Below, in pieces: positions 1 through 8,486 of a DNA stretch of 64,000 bases. Source of the DNA: JANQMY01 sp965228775. GTDB lineage: Bacteria > Pseudomonadota > Alphaproteobacteria > JANQMY01. Below the pieces are notes generated by a model. The model did not search any database, was not told the origin of the DNA, and saw only the letters and a list, made by a program, of their open reading frames with translations. Positions within the stretch are counted from its first letter, which is position 1; every line of letters begins with the position of its first letter. The DNA lies in NCBI GenBank assembly GCA_965228775.1, contig OZ245840.1, forward strand, positions 4,464,001 to 4,528,000. Reading direction: 5' to 3'. A program made the position numbers and the translations under genes.

Positions 1-255
1 TCGTCGAAAGGCATTCACATTGCACATATTCTCATTGACGGTGCGGTGGATGCGCCGGACACACTCGGCAAAATGTTGGGGGCCGAAAATTTCCAGAAAT
101 TGCGCGAAACGCGCGGTCAGGAAAATGATGGCTTGTTGCTGCCGAGCAAAGTTGCCGATACATATTTTCATATCGCGCAACAGCACCGTTCGGTTTGGAC
201 CCACGAACTCGATTTGCGTTCATTCTCGGACGTGGCTTGGTGGAATCACCCATAA
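1..255 (+). CDS. SDR family oxidoreductase, C-terminal 84 residues (5' truncated)
   Basis: Reading frame 1 is open from the first base and stops at TAA 253-255. The visible part looks like the C-terminal end of a short-chain dehydrogenase/reductase: the segment KGIHIAHILIDGAVD matches the late beta-strand and substrate-loop region of the family, and it is followed by a PSKVADTYFHIAQQ helix typical of SDR proteins. The Rossmann GxxxGxG and YxxxK motifs would lie outside the window, so cofactor and substrate cannot be judged. A GST gene follows on the same strand after 67 bases, so co-transcription is possible. Family assignment rests only on the C-terminus. Confidence 0.7.
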   Translation, partial: SSKGIHIAHILIDGAVDAPDTLGKMLGAENFQKLRETRGQENDGLLLPSKVADTYFHIAQQHRSVWTHELDLRSFSDVAWWNHP

Positions 256-322
256 TGCGTTTCCGGTCATAGCAGCCCTCTGCTGATTGCCGGAACAGGG
301 CAACTAGCAGAGGAGAGCTTGT

Positions 323-955
323 ATGACACGTCCTAAACTTTACGGCATCTGTGGGTCGCGGGCCTTTCGGTCCGTTTGGGCCATGGAAGAGGTGGGGGTG
401 GATTACGAACACATCCCCACGCATTTCATTGAGGAATCGAAAACGCCCGAATATCTGGCGATCAATCCGAATGGCCGCATCCCCTGCTTGGTGGATGGCG
501 ACTTAAAACTCTTCGAATCCATGTCCATCAACCTCTACGCCGCCAAAACCTATGGCGGTGATCTTTATCCGAGCGATCCGGCGAACGAAGCGCGCGCGCA
601 GCAATGGAGCGTGTGGGCGATCAGCGAGATAGAGCCGCTTCAAATGCAAATCGTTATTCAGAAATTCTTTACGCCGGAAGACAAGCGCAATCCAGCGATC
701 ATAGAGCGTGCCACGGAGGGCCTGCAGCGACCGTTGAAAGTGCTGGACGACCACTTGTCAAAAAGTGCCTACCTTTTGGGTGAGGATTTCACGATTGCGG
801 ATCTCAACGTCGCTGCTGTCATGCAACTCATCAAAGCAGTACAGGTAGATTTGTCGGCCTTTCCGAATGTGACCGCCTGGCTCGACAAGTGTTGTGCCCG
901 CCCGTCATTTGAACGTGCGCAGACGAAAGACGACCGGCCCTTGATGCCGAGTTGA
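323..955 (+). CDS. Glutathione S-transferase family protein
   Basis: A 210-residue protein of normal cytosolic GST length. The N-terminal thioredoxin-like domain (about 3-80) contains the cis-proline segment NPNGRIPCLVDGD and the gamma-glutamyl-binding FESMSI, where Glu-Ser contacts glutathione. The all-alpha C-terminal domain carries the N-capping box region YLLGEDFTIADLN. This points to conjugation or glutathione-dependent isomerisation or reduction of electrophiles in the cytoplasm. The start is supported by a purine-rich AGAGGAGAG stretch just upstream. It follows the SDR fragment on the same strand, which suggests a small detoxification or aromatic-degradation unit. Substrate is unknown. 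It is one of three GST-fold genes in the first 9 kb. Confidence 0.9.
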   Translation: MTRPKLYGICGSRAFRSVWAMEEVGVDYEHIPTHFIEESKTPEYLAINPNGRIPCLVDGDLKLFESMSINLYAAKTYGGDLYPSDPANEARAQQWSVWAISEIEPLQMQIVIQKFFTPEDKRNPAIIERATEGLQRPLKVLDDHLSKSAYLLGEDFTIADLNVAAVMQLIKAVQVDLSAFPNVTAWLDKCCARPSFERAQTKDDRPLMPS

Positions 956-974
956 CTTGGTCGGTTGATCCAAT

Positions 975-1079
975 TCGTCATTGCGAAGGCGCGTAAGCGC
1001 CTGACGCAATCCAGAACAGCTTGCTCTGATCGGGTTGCTCTGGATCGCCACGCCCGCCAAAGCGGGCTCGCGATGACGA
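975..1079. repeat. Dispersed palindromic repeat, CGTCATTGCGA family
   Basis: The element opens with CGTCATTGCGA and closes with CGCGATGACG. Inside are two stem-loops: GGCGCgtaaGCGCC, and CCCGCcaaaGCGGG between CTGGATCGCCACG and the closing arm. The inner CAATCCAG...CTGGATCG arms also pair. Elements of this make-up are common intergenic repeats in alphaproteobacteria. It lies between two convergent genes (GST and the LLM oxidoreductase). Confidence 0.75.
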
Positions 1080-1147
1080 AGAAAGCTCAACAATACCGAT
1101 CAATCAAGGTTTTGCGGCACTTCTGAGATTCAGAAACAAGAGGTTCC

Positions 1148-1984
1148 CTAGGGCACCAGCGCGTGGTAGCGGTCCAGAATTGAGAGAATTTTGTCCCGGC
1201 CCGCTGACGGCAGGGGAAGCAAAGCACGCGTGATTCCGGCTTCGCGATAGCCTTCCAAAGCTTCCGGTTTCGGCGAGGCGCCGAAAATCGAAACGCTTAA
1301 CGTGTTCATATCGCGGCCGGCCGCATCGGCTTGCTGTTTAAAGCGAGCCATATGGTCTGCGGCGTTGAAATCGCCGCGGCCGCGCGGAAGCCAGCCATCG
1401 GCATATTTCATAATACGTTTGAGGGTCGCGTCACTCTCTCCGCCCAAAATCATCGGCGGATGCGGGGTCTGGACGGGCTTCGGGTGCGACCAGCTCGGCG
1501 TGAATTTGACGTAGTCTCCATCGAAACCGAATTCCTCGTCCGTCCACAGCCCTTTGATCGCTTGAAGTTGTTCTTCAAGCTTCTTGAACCGTGACGTAAA
1601 GTCCGCTCCGTGGTGTTCCAGTTCTTCCCGGTTCCAGCCGGCACCGATGCCGAAAAGGAAACGGCCATTGGACATATGATCCAGGCTGGCAGCGAGTTTC
1701 GCGGCAACGATCGTATCCCGCTGCGGCAACAGGCAAATGCCGGTGCCGACCTTTAGCGTCTTTGTGGCTGCGGCCGCAAATGACAGGGAAACGAATGGAT
1801 CGAGGGTGTGCGAATATTCCTTCGGCAGGTCGCCGCCCCCTGGCCAAGGCGAGAGGCGGCTCGCCGGTATATGGGTATGCTCCGGCACAAGCAGAGATTC
1901 AAAACCACGCTGCTCCAACTCTCGCGCAAGCTCCGCAATGTCGATGGAATAGTCCGTATCGAAAATAAACGCGCCTATGTGCAT
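1148..1984 (-). CDS. LLM-class (luciferase-like) flavin oxidoreductase
   Basis: A 278-residue single-domain protein of the bacterial luciferase-like TIM-barrel family, of the TIGR03619-like type usually annotated as F420-dependent. Recognisable features are the N-terminal MHIGAFIFDTDYS strand, EHTHIPASR, the GTGICLLPQRD segment, LFGIGAGWNREELEHHG, and a C-terminal helix region. These proteins oxidise or reduce substrates with F420 or FMN. F420 use in a proteobacterium is not guaranteed, so FMN is equally possible. The ATG at 1984 is the only sensible start. The gene is monocistronic here, flanked by palindromic repeats on both sides. Confidence 0.85.
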   Translation of the reverse strand: MHIGAFIFDTDYSIDIAELARELEQRGFESLLVPEHTHIPASRLSPWPGGGDLPKEYSHTLDPFVSLSFAAAATKTLKVGTGICLLPQRDTIVAAKLAASLDHMSNGRFLFGIGAGWNREELEHHGADFTSRFKKLEEQLQAIKGLWTDEEFGFDGDYVKFTPSWSHPKPVQTPHPPMILGGESDATLKRIMKYADGWLPRGRGDFNAADHMARFKQQADAAGRDMNTLSVSIFGASPKPEALEGYREAGITRALLPLPSAGRDKILSILDRYHALVP

Positions 1985-2057
1985 TGATGACCTCCGGTTC
2001 CCGTTTCGATTCTCTACATTATTGCGAGGACAGTTAGTGTAATAAAGAGATGGAGGA

Positions 2058-2128
2058 CGTATTAGGCGAAGCCGTAATACGCCGCCGCGGGTCCGTTTGG
2101 TGCATTACGCGTCGCTAATGCACCCTAC
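2058..2128. repeat. Dispersed palindromic repeat with GGTGCATTA arms
   Basis: There are two hairpins in tandem. CGTATTAGGC-gaa-GCCGTAATACG (2058-2081, one bulged base) is followed by GGTGCATTA (2099-2107) and TAATGCACC (2116-2124), a perfect 9-bp pair around cgcgtcgc. It sits between the start of the LLM gene and the stop of the YghU-like gene. It resembles widely dispersed intergenic repeats of proteobacteria (GTAGGGTGCATTA type) and is unrelated in sequence to the repeat at 975. Confidence 0.7.
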
Positions 2129-2139
2129 ATCCGAGTCTT

Positions 2140-3030
2140 CTATTTGCCGTCGTCTCCGCCTTCTGGTTCCAGCTTGTCTTGGGTGCGCAGATCAAAATCG
2201 CTGGCGTCGTGGCGCTCGCGCAGCTGGCTTTCCGGCTTGCCCCAGGCGCGGTTGACCATGCGGCCGCGCTTTACCGGCTCTCGTTCCGCCACTTCATCCG
2301 TCCACCGATTAACATGCTTGTAGGACTCAACGTCCAGAAACTCGCCCGCCTCATACAGCGTACCTTTCACAAGGCCGCCATACCATGGCCAGATGGCCAT
2401 GTCGGCAATGGTGTAGTCCTTGCCCGCGAAATATTGATTGTCGGCCAAATGCCGGTCCAGCACATCAAGCTGGCGCTTTACTTCCATGGTGTAGCGGTTA
2501 ATGGGGTATTCCCACTTTTCGGGCGCGTAGGCATAAAAGTGACCGAAGCCGCCGCCAAGATAAGGGGCGCTGCCCATTTGCCACATCAGCCAAGAATAGC
2601 ATTCCGCGCGCAGGCTCGGGTCTTCCGGCACGAACGCGCCGAACTTCTCCGCGAGATAAAGAAGGATGGCACCGGACTCAAAAACGCGGGTTGGCGTGGG
2701 CGTCGAGCGGTCGAGTAAGGCGGGAATTTTCGAATTCGGGTTGATGTCCACGAAACCGCTGCCGAATTGGTCGCCATCACCGATATTGATAATGTACGCG
2801 TCGTATTCCGCTCCTTCGTGACCCAGCGCCAGCAACTCCTCCAGCATCACCGTCACCTTCACCCCATTTGGCGTGGCCAATGAGTGCAGCTGCATGGGAT
2901 GTTTCCCAACCGGCAGTTCTTTGTCATGGGTCGGGCCTGCGATCGGCCTGTTGATGTTGGCAAAGCGGCCGCCGCTTTCTTGGTCCCAAGTCCATACTTT
3001 CGGGGGGGTGTAGCCGGTGCTGTCACTCAT
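2140..3030 (-). CDS. YghU-type glutathione S-transferase / disulfide-bond oxidoreductase
   Basis: A 296-residue protein close in length to E. coli YghU (288). The Nu-class GST signature LATPNGVKVTVMLEELL is present at about 53-69, followed by DINPNSKIPALLD and the FESGAILLYLAEK glutathione-binding segment. The long N-terminal extension (WTWDQESGGRFANINRPIAG) is characteristic of this subgroup, which binds two glutathione molecules and reduces disulfides. The ATG at 3030 is preferred over in-frame upstream codons to 3210: it gives the family N-terminus (MSDSTGYTPPKV) and follows a purine-rich AGAATGGAGAA. Transcription is divergent from the desaturase at 3268. Confidence 0.88.
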   Translation of the reverse strand: MSDSTGYTPPKVWTWDQESGGRFANINRPIAGPTHDKELPVGKHPMQLHSLATPNGVKVTVMLEELLALGHEGAEYDAYIINIGDGDQFGSGFVDINPNSKIPALLDRSTPTPTRVFESGAILLYLAEKFGAFVPEDPSLRAECYSWLMWQMGSAPYLGGGFGHFYAYAPEKWEYPINRYTMEVKRQLDVLDRHLADNQYFAGKDYTIADMAIWPWYGGLVKGTLYEAGEFLDVESYKHVNRWTDEVAEREPVKRGRMVNRAWGKPESQLRERHDASDFDLRTQDKLEPEGGDDGK

Positions 3031-3267
3031 GATCAGTTCTCCATTCCTCTGGCGCGTCTGTATCCTTGGGCCATTCCGCGTATCGGGGCCAATTAGCGTC
3101 AACACATAAGGCGGTGCGCATGATTTCGCAAATATTTCGGGGTCAGACTTTTGTGTACGGCCTGTTGCAGAAGCGCACCGCCATCCGAGAGGCCTTCTTG
3201 ACAGGCACAAGCTGCCCTGCTGAGTTGATCGCCGAAAACCTCAGGAATTGAGACACAGGAATGGCTT

Positions 3268-4221
3268 ATGCCGGCAGCTGCGCGGGTCCGACCACTGGAC
3301 CTATTCACCAAAGAAGAATGGGCCTCGGTCAGTAAGCGGAACGACCTTGTAGCCTTGGGCCTTGTGGTGCACGTCTGGGGCGTAATTGCCGCCGCGATGG
3401 CGTTGTCCATTTGGTCACTGTGGTTTCTCCCACTATCGGTTTTGGTGATTGGAGCGCGGCAACTGGGACTTGCCGTCATCATGCATGACGCAGCCCATGG
3501 CTGCCTGGCGCAGAACAAAGCTATCAATGATTGGGTGGGGCATTGGCTGGGCGCTGCCCCCATCGGGGTCAATCTGGCGGATTACCGGACATACCACCTG
3601 AAACATCATAAATATGCGCAACAGCCGGAGGATCCGGATTTGGGGTTGTCGGCTGCGTTTCCGGTTACGCGCAGTTCGCTACGCCGGAAAGTTATCCGCG
3701 ACCTTACCGGACGCACCTTCTTCAAGCAGCGCAGCAATCAATTCATGAACGCGCTCGGCTGGGGCATCCGCCCGGGGCCGAAGGCCGATGCCCGTAAGCA
3801 GGCGGCCAGGCGGGCGGTCATTCCCTTCTTCATCACCAATGCGGTTTTGTTCGCTATCCTGGCGGCGCTCGGCTACTGGTGGGCGTATTTCCTGCTGTGG
3901 ATTTTGCCCATGGCCACGTGGAATGCCTTGATTATCCGCATACGCAATATTGGCGAACATGCGGTGGTGTCCGATAATGACGATCCCATGCGTCACGCGC
4001 GGACCACGGGGACGAACTTCCTGGAACGGCTTCTCATCGCCCCTTACTGGGTCAATTACCATTGCGAACATCACATGTTCATGCATGTGCCGTGTTACCG
4101 GCTGCCTTTGGCACACAAGCTTCTGAAGCAAAAGGGCTTTGCGGATCGCATGGAATTGAGCCCAAGCTATCTTGACGTACTTCGTCAGGCAACAAGTAAA
4201 CCAGAACCTTTGCCCGCGTAG
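3268..4221 (+). CDS. Fatty acid desaturase family protein (membrane di-iron)
   Basis: A 317-residue integral membrane protein with the three histidine boxes that bind the di-iron centre: HDAAH at 73-77, HLKHH at 110-114 and HCEHH at 265-269. A further conserved GEHAVV sits at about 229-234. Hydrophobic spans lie around residues 28-70 and 184-225. This is the membrane desaturase/hydroxylase superfamily, which uses O2 and an electron donor to desaturate or hydroxylate acyl chains. Position specificity cannot be read from sequence, and a carotenoid or other lipid substrate is possible. No ferredoxin or reductase gene is next to it. Confidence 0.88.
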   Translation: MPAAARVRPLDLFTKEEWASVSKRNDLVALGLVVHVWGVIAAAMALSIWSLWFLPLSVLVIGARQLGLAVIMHDAAHGCLAQNKAINDWVGHWLGAAPIGVNLADYRTYHLKHHKYAQQPEDPDLGLSAAFPVTRSSLRRKVIRDLTGRTFFKQRSNQFMNALGWGIRPGPKADARKQAARRAVIPFFITNAVLFAILAALGYWWAYFLLWILPMATWNALIIRIRNIGEHAVVSDNDDPMRHARTTGTNFLERLLIAPYWVNYHCEHHMFMHVPCYRLPLAHKLLKQKGFADRMELSPSYLDVLRQATSKPEPLPA

Positions 4222-4240
4222 GAACGACCGCTGTGTTGGG

Positions 4241-4405
4241 CTACCGCCGCGCCCAAAGGGCCCAAACAATAACGGCGATAGGCACGCCAGCCGCCGCAGC
4301 CGCAGCGATGTCGGCCGGTCCCTCTATGAGCAATGCGGCAACAAGACCCGCCAGACTGATCACCAAAACGATGATCGGTATTCGGAATATCTGACTTAAG
4401 TTCAC
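4241..4405 (-). CDS. Small two-helix membrane protein coupled to the PepSY gene
   Basis: A 54-residue protein starting with GTG at 4405-4403. This start overlaps the last base of the TAG stop of the upstream PepSY gene (sequence TAGTG), so translation is probably coupled. Two hydrophobic helices are visible at about 9-27 and 37-52, with a short loop EGPAD between and a basic C-terminus WARR. It has no motif I recognise. By position it is the third gene of a Fur-box-controlled operon (TonB receptor, PepSY protein, this). Inference: a small membrane partner of the PepSY reductase, comparable in position to small proteins beside FpvG-like genes. Homology is not claimed. Confidence 0.65.
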   Translation of the reverse strand: MNLSQIFRIPIIVLVISLAGLVAALLIEGPADIAAAAAAGVPIAVIVWALWARR

Positions 4406-5523
4406 TATTCGGCCTCTCGCCGGGTATTCAGGCCATTGCCGCCCCGTTTTCCGACCCACAGATAAAGCCCACTGACCAAGATGACGATCGCAAGAAGATC
4501 AAGAACAGCCCAGATCACCTTTAGGAGCAGGCCGCCATAATCCCCGAAATGCAACGGCCGGGACAGGGATAGGGCCTGCATGAACCATGGCATGTTACGC
4601 AAGCCCGCAGGCGTTCCGTCCGATGCGTCGACGAGCACAGGCGTGATGATGCGCTCGGTGGCCGGCGACGTGCCGTGGAAGAAAATGGCGTAGTGGCCGT
4701 TTGTGGAAAAGTCACTTCCGGGAAATGCGACAAACTGCAATTGCATGCCGGATGCTTGGCTACGCGCATAATCCACGGCACGGTCAATTGATGTGGTGGA
4801 TGCCTGGCTGCCAGCCCCCTCAAGTTCATCCATGAGATCCGCCAGCGCCGTGGCGCGCCACGCTTCCAAGATGGGTTCTTCGAGAGTGTTGATCACGCCG
4901 GTCAGACCGACGAGCAACAGCCAGCCTGTGGTGACGATCCCCAGAAGATTGTGATAGTCGAGCCATTTCGTTTGGGGCGACTTGTTCCGGCGCACGGTGC
5001 CGAAATCGAGCTTCCGCATGAACGGCGTATAAAGGACGACGCCGGACACGATCGACGCGGCCAGCAGAAGACCCATGAAGCCAAGAAACAGCATGCCGGG
5101 CAGGCCCAGAAACATGTCCGTGTGCAGCTGTAAAATGAAATCCATCACGGATTCACCGGCATCAGCGGCCGGTACCAGATCGCCGCTGGTGGCGTCGAAG
5201 GAGGCGAAATGCATCTGCGAAACGGCGGCACCAGCCTCCGGTCCTGTCGTGACATTGACCACCGGGCGGTCCACATCAAAGCTCATATAGATAGGCGTTT
5301 CGCCCGGACGCTGCGCAAGGGCAATGTCCAGGATTTCATCAAGCGAAAGATGCGCCCCGCTTGGGTTGGCGGGACGCCAATTATCCGGATTGAGCGCCGC
5401 TTCAATTTCGTCATGAAAGATTAGCGGCAACCCGGTGATGCAAAGCATCAGAAGGAAAAGGGTTGAGATGAGACTCGTCCACTTATGGACAAACACCCAT
5501 ATCCGGAAAGATCGGTTTTGCAA
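4405..5523 (-). CDS. PepSY-associated TM helix domain protein (iron-uptake type)
   Basis: A 372-residue inner-membrane protein of the PepSY_TM family. The first span is near residues 13-33 (TSLISTLFLLMLCITGLPLIF), preceded by the conserved HKW. There are two central spans around the WLDYHNLLG histidine segment, and a last span after the conserved PLHFGDYGG motif. The large loop faces the periplasm. Family members beside siderophore receptors (FpvG, FoxB types) reduce ferrisiderophores in the periplasm and release Fe(II). It lies 11 bases downstream of a TonB siderophore receptor in the same operon. Iron regulation through the Fur-like box at 7791 is expected. Confidence 0.88.
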   Translation of the reverse strand: MQNRSFRIWVFVHKWTSLISTLFLLMLCITGLPLIFHDEIEAALNPDNWRPANPSGAHLSLDEILDIALAQRPGETPIYMSFDVDRPVVNVTTGPEAGAAVSQMHFASFDATSGDLVPAADAGESVMDFILQLHTDMFLGLPGMLFLGFMGLLLAASIVSGVVLYTPFMRKLDFGTVRRNKSPQTKWLDYHNLLGIVTTGWLLLVGLTGVINTLEEPILEAWRATALADLMDELEGAGSQASTTSIDRAVDYARSQASGMQLQFVAFPGSDFSTNGHYAIFFHGTSPATERIITPVLVDASDGTPAGLRNMPWFMQALSLSRPLHFGDYGGLLLKVIWAVLDLLAIVILVSGLYLWVGKRGGNGLNTRREAE

Positions 5524-5534
5524 TCCGCGGCTCC

Positions 5535-7766
5535 CTAAAAGTCCGCCGATACCCTCAGACTAAACGTTCTTGGCTCACCCTGGATCAAATAGTTTGCTCC
5601 TGGAAAACCGCCGGACGACGCCCAATACGCGTTATTGGTGATGTTGTCGAGGCGTGCGCGAACTGCAATCGGGATCGCGTTGAATTCGGTGACATATCGC
5701 AGGCCCAGGTCCAGCCGGGCCCAATCTTCGATCTCAAGTGTATTGGCTTCATTGATGAACTGCTCGCCTGTGTAAATCACCCGGCCGTCAACGGTCAGAC
5801 CTGGCAAGAAAGGAATGTCCCATTCCGCATTCACGTTGGCCTGTATTTCAGGAACGCCGATTGGATCGTTGCCTTCATTGACATCGCCTTGCGTGACGCG
5901 CAGCTCGGCATCCACATATGTAAGGCCGCCGATGATTCTGAGGCCTTCAATGGGTTCGCCGAAGAAACTTGCCTCAATGCCGCGATTACGCTGTTCGCCG
6001 GACGCTTGAAAAATTTGATTCACAACGATTGCGTTTTGTTGAGTCACCGAAAACAGGCTGACGGTTGCACCGAACGAGCCAAGATCCACCTTGCCGCCGA
6101 ATTCAAACTGCTCTCCTTGGAAAGGATCGAGCACATCACCGGCATTCAAAATGGCAACGCTGCCGCTCGTTGCCGGCGCAATCTCTCCAGGCTGAAGGCT
6201 TTCAGCGTAGTTCGCATAAATCGAGATTTGTTCCGTTGGTTTGATGACGGCGCCGACAACAGGGGTCACCGCACTTTCATCGTACCCGGACAGTTCCACA
6301 CCGGTATTGAAGTCAAACGAAGATGTATCGATCGATTGATAGCGCACACCGCCAGTCAGAAGTACACGCTTGTCGAACAAGGCCACTGTGTTGGCGATGG
6401 CGATACTGGTGTTTGTAGTTTCTTCTGTCGTCAAGGGATCGTTCAAGTCGCCACCGACAAAGAAGTCTGCAGCCGGAAGGGCTGCGAGGGGTGTGGGATT
6501 GAAAAGATTGCTGGCAAACGGATTGAAGAAGTCCGATGTGGCAAAGGCGTTCTTTGAATTCGTATCGATGATCGATGCGGAGATGACCAGATTGTGACCG
6601 ACGGGGCCCGTTTCGAATTCCGCACGGGCGCCGATATCGCCAGACAAGATCCGATCTTCACGCGCATTGTCGAAACGGAATGCGGTGGTTGAGCCGTCCG
6701 CCGCCGCATTTGGGTTGGCCAAGACGTTTGCTTCCTCGCCGCTGCGTCCGCCACCGGCAGCCCAGACCGTGATGGTGTCCGTGATATCGAATTCCCCGCG
6801 CACCACGCCGAAGAGCTGCTCTTCTTCCGTAAATGTGCCGGGCTGGGCATAGTTGCTGCCCGGGTCAGGAACACCTGGTGCGGTGCCCAACGGTGTCACT
6901 TGCGGACGCGGATTATCCAGCCGGTTGTCCTGATATCCAATATCGGCGCTGAACCGGAAGCGGTTGCCGGAATAGTCCGTTCCGAGCGTGAATGCCTTGA
7001 GTTCACGGTCCTGGTCTTCGACTGAGGTTTCGCCATTGCGATACACGGCGTTAAAACGCACGCCCCAGTCATCATTCGGACCGAACCGCTGGCCGACATC
7101 AGCAGCCGCATAGAATTGACCGGCATTCTCGTAGCCAAGACTCAAACGGTGAAGGGGATCATCGGACGCCCGCTTCGGTACAAGATTGATCGTGCCGCCA
7201 GAACCACTGCCGCCTGGGGCTGCGCCGTTGATGAAGGCGTTTGCGCCCCGGAAGACCTCAACCCGCTCCAGCAATTCGGCCGCCACGAACTGCCGCGGCA
7301 GAATGCCGAAAAGGCCGTTCAGCGTAATATCGTCCGAAAACACGGGAAATCCGCGAATGATGTAAACTTCTTGGAAGTTGCCGAAGCCATTGGTAACCCG
7401 TACCACAGGATCGTTCCGTAAGACGTCACCCACACTATCAGACTGCTGAGCATCAATGATCTGCTGGGTGTAGGCTGTGCCGCTGAAAGGGGCGTCCAAG
7501 AAATCGAGGTTGCCCAAGAGGCCGGCGCGGCCGCCGCGTGCCACTTGTCCGCCTGCGAAGGGGTCTGTCAGATCAACCTGCGATCCCTGCCCATAAACGA
7601 CAATTTCATCGATACCCTGATTGTCTTGGGCCGCCGCCAAGCCGGGCACCATGCTCCACAGGGCACAAAGCGCGATTGTGGATGTGCATCCCAGATAGCT
7701 TCGGGCGGTGTTGCCACCCCTTTTGGACAAACGTGTTCTTAGTTTCGCAAAAATTGCTTCTGGCAT
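5535..7766 (-). CDS. TonB-dependent siderophore receptor
   Basis: A 743-residue outer-membrane receptor. A long N-terminal signal region (to about residue 46, ending GLAAA) is followed by a TonB-box-like DEIVVYG. The plug domain contains FGNFQEVYIIRGFPVFSDDITLNG-type segments and VEVFRGANAFINGAAPGGSGSGGTIN (shown in parts: RVEVFRGANAF, GGSGSGGTINLVPK), and the beta-barrel ends in the terminal aromatic signature SADF. These are features of the siderophore-receptor subfamily (TIGR01783-like). The ligand is unknown. It is the first gene of the operon with the PepSY protein and the 54-residue protein. A Fur-like box lies about 25 bases upstream of the ATG. Confidence 0.92.
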   Translation of the reverse strand: MPEAIFAKLRTRLSKRGGNTARSYLGCTSTIALCALWSMVPGLAAAQDNQGIDEIVVYGQGSQVDLTDPFAGGQVARGGRAGLLGNLDFLDAPFSGTAYTQQIIDAQQSDSVGDVLRNDPVVRVTNGFGNFQEVYIIRGFPVFSDDITLNGLFGILPRQFVAAELLERVEVFRGANAFINGAAPGGSGSGGTINLVPKRASDDPLHRLSLGYENAGQFYAAADVGQRFGPNDDWGVRFNAVYRNGETSVEDQDRELKAFTLGTDYSGNRFRFSADIGYQDNRLDNPRPQVTPLGTAPGVPDPGSNYAQPGTFTEEEQLFGVVRGEFDITDTITVWAAGGGRSGEEANVLANPNAAADGSTTAFRFDNAREDRILSGDIGARAEFETGPVGHNLVISASIIDTNSKNAFATSDFFNPFASNLFNPTPLAALPAADFFVGGDLNDPLTTEETTNTSIAIANTVALFDKRVLLTGGVRYQSIDTSSFDFNTGVELSGYDESAVTPVVGAVIKPTEQISIYANYAESLQPGEIAPATSGSVAILNAGDVLDPFQGEQFEFGGKVDLGSFGATVSLFSVTQQNAIVVNQIFQASGEQRNRGIEASFFGEPIEGLRIIGGLTYVDAELRVTQGDVNEGNDPIGVPEIQANVNAEWDIPFLPGLTVDGRVIYTGEQFINEANTLEIEDWARLDLGLRYVTEFNAIPIAVRARLDNITNNAYWASSGGFPGANYLIQGEPRTFSLRVSADF

Positions 7767-7790
7767 GGCCCCGCCTCATCTAAATGTAAT

Positions 7791-7805
7791 TAATAATCAT
7801 TATTA
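7791..7805. promoter_or_regulatory. Fur-like box
   Basis: TAATAATCATTATTA matches the 7-1-7 Fur consensus TGATAATNATTATCA at 13 of 15 positions (centre position free) and is itself a near-perfect palindrome. It lies 25-39 bases upstream of the receptor start at 7766, where it would block the promoter under iron repletion. The VOC gene on the other strand starts about 190 bases away and is less likely to be controlled by it. Confidence 0.75.
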
Positions 7806-7883
7806 TATGCAATGAAGTTATAGGGTACAACATGCGATTGAAGCTGATAGGGACTGTTGGCAAAGATCGATGCAAATCGGCAA

Positions 7884-7940
7884 CAGCTAAACCGGCCAAT
7901 TGCACAACCGGCTTGCACTGTTGCAATAGCGGTTTAGCTG
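7884..7940. other. 57-base stem-loop upstream of the VOC gene
   Basis: CAGCTAAACCG (7884-7894) pairs perfectly with CGGTTTAGCTG (7930-7940), and inside it ATTGCA (7899-7904) pairs with TGCAAT (7922-7927). No T-run follows on either strand, so it is not a standard terminator. It would lie in the 5' leader of the VOC gene (start 7992) or could be a double-stranded operator. It resembles no riboswitch known to me. Confidence 0.55.
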
Positions 7941-7991
7941 CGTTGGCGGTGGTTAGGAAAAGCCAAGCAACTTTCAGGGAAGGAAATGGAC

Positions 7992-8363
7992 ATGAACCTC
8001 GGCAATTTTTCGATCAGCCTGGCCGTCAAAGATCTCGCCGCATCAAAGGCCTTTTACGAGAAACTCGGATTTGAGGGTATCGAAGGCGACGAAACCCAAG
8101 GCTGGTTGGTCATGAAAAACGATCAATGTGTCATCGGTTTGTTTCAAGGCATGTTCGAGAAGAATATGCTGACATTTAATCCCGGCTGGGACGCCAATGG
8201 GCAGGAGGTTAATTCGTATACCGACGTTCGTGATATACAAAAGAATCTAAAGGCAGCCGGCACTCAGTTTATCGATGAGGCGGATGAGACCACAACCGGA
8301 CCCGCGAGCTGCATGGTCTTGGATCCGGATGGCAACCCCATCTTGATAGATCAGCATGTCTGA
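7992..8363 (+). CDS. VOC family (glyoxalase-fold) protein
   Basis: A 123-residue single VOC unit. The N-terminal strand-helix MNLGNFSISLAVKDLAASKAF-type start (SLAVKDLAASKAFYEKLGF) is classic for the family. The second half ends with VLDPDGNPILIDQH, the usual C-terminal beta-strand, and Asp/His residues could bind metal. Function cannot be narrowed: small single-unit VOC proteins include glyoxalase-like enzymes, fosfomycin or bleomycin-type resistance proteins and isomerases. The start at 7992 is chosen over 7986 because AGGA at 7981-7984 is then seven bases away. A GST gene follows on the same strand 123 bases downstream. Confidence 0.85.
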   Translation: MNLGNFSISLAVKDLAASKAFYEKLGFEGIEGDETQGWLVMKNDQCVIGLFQGMFEKNMLTFNPGWDANGQEVNSYTDVRDIQKNLKAAGTQFIDEADETTTGPASCMVLDPDGNPILIDQHV

Positions 8364-8372
8364 CAGCAACGG

Positions 8373-8399
8373 TGCGGCAAAAAGAACTTGCTTGCCGCA
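8373..8399. terminator. Terminator-like hairpin after the VOC gene (no U-tract)
   Basis: TGCGGCAA (8373-8380) and TTGCCGCA (8392-8399) form an 8-bp stem with an 11-base loop, ten bases past the VOC stop codon. There is no T-run after the stem, so termination strength is doubtful. Confidence 0.35.
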
Positions 8400-8486
8400 A
8401 CGGCAATTCGGTATCGGTTGGGGCAATAAAGTTTTAAAATAAGACCGAATTGGCGGCATGACCCAATGCCGGATCGGAGGAACAGA

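Noticed and set aside
7884..7940. Integron attC-like site
   Set aside because: The arms CAGCTAAACCG/CGGTTTAGCTG do not contain the RYYYAAC and GTTRRRY boxes, and no integrase or cassette array is near.
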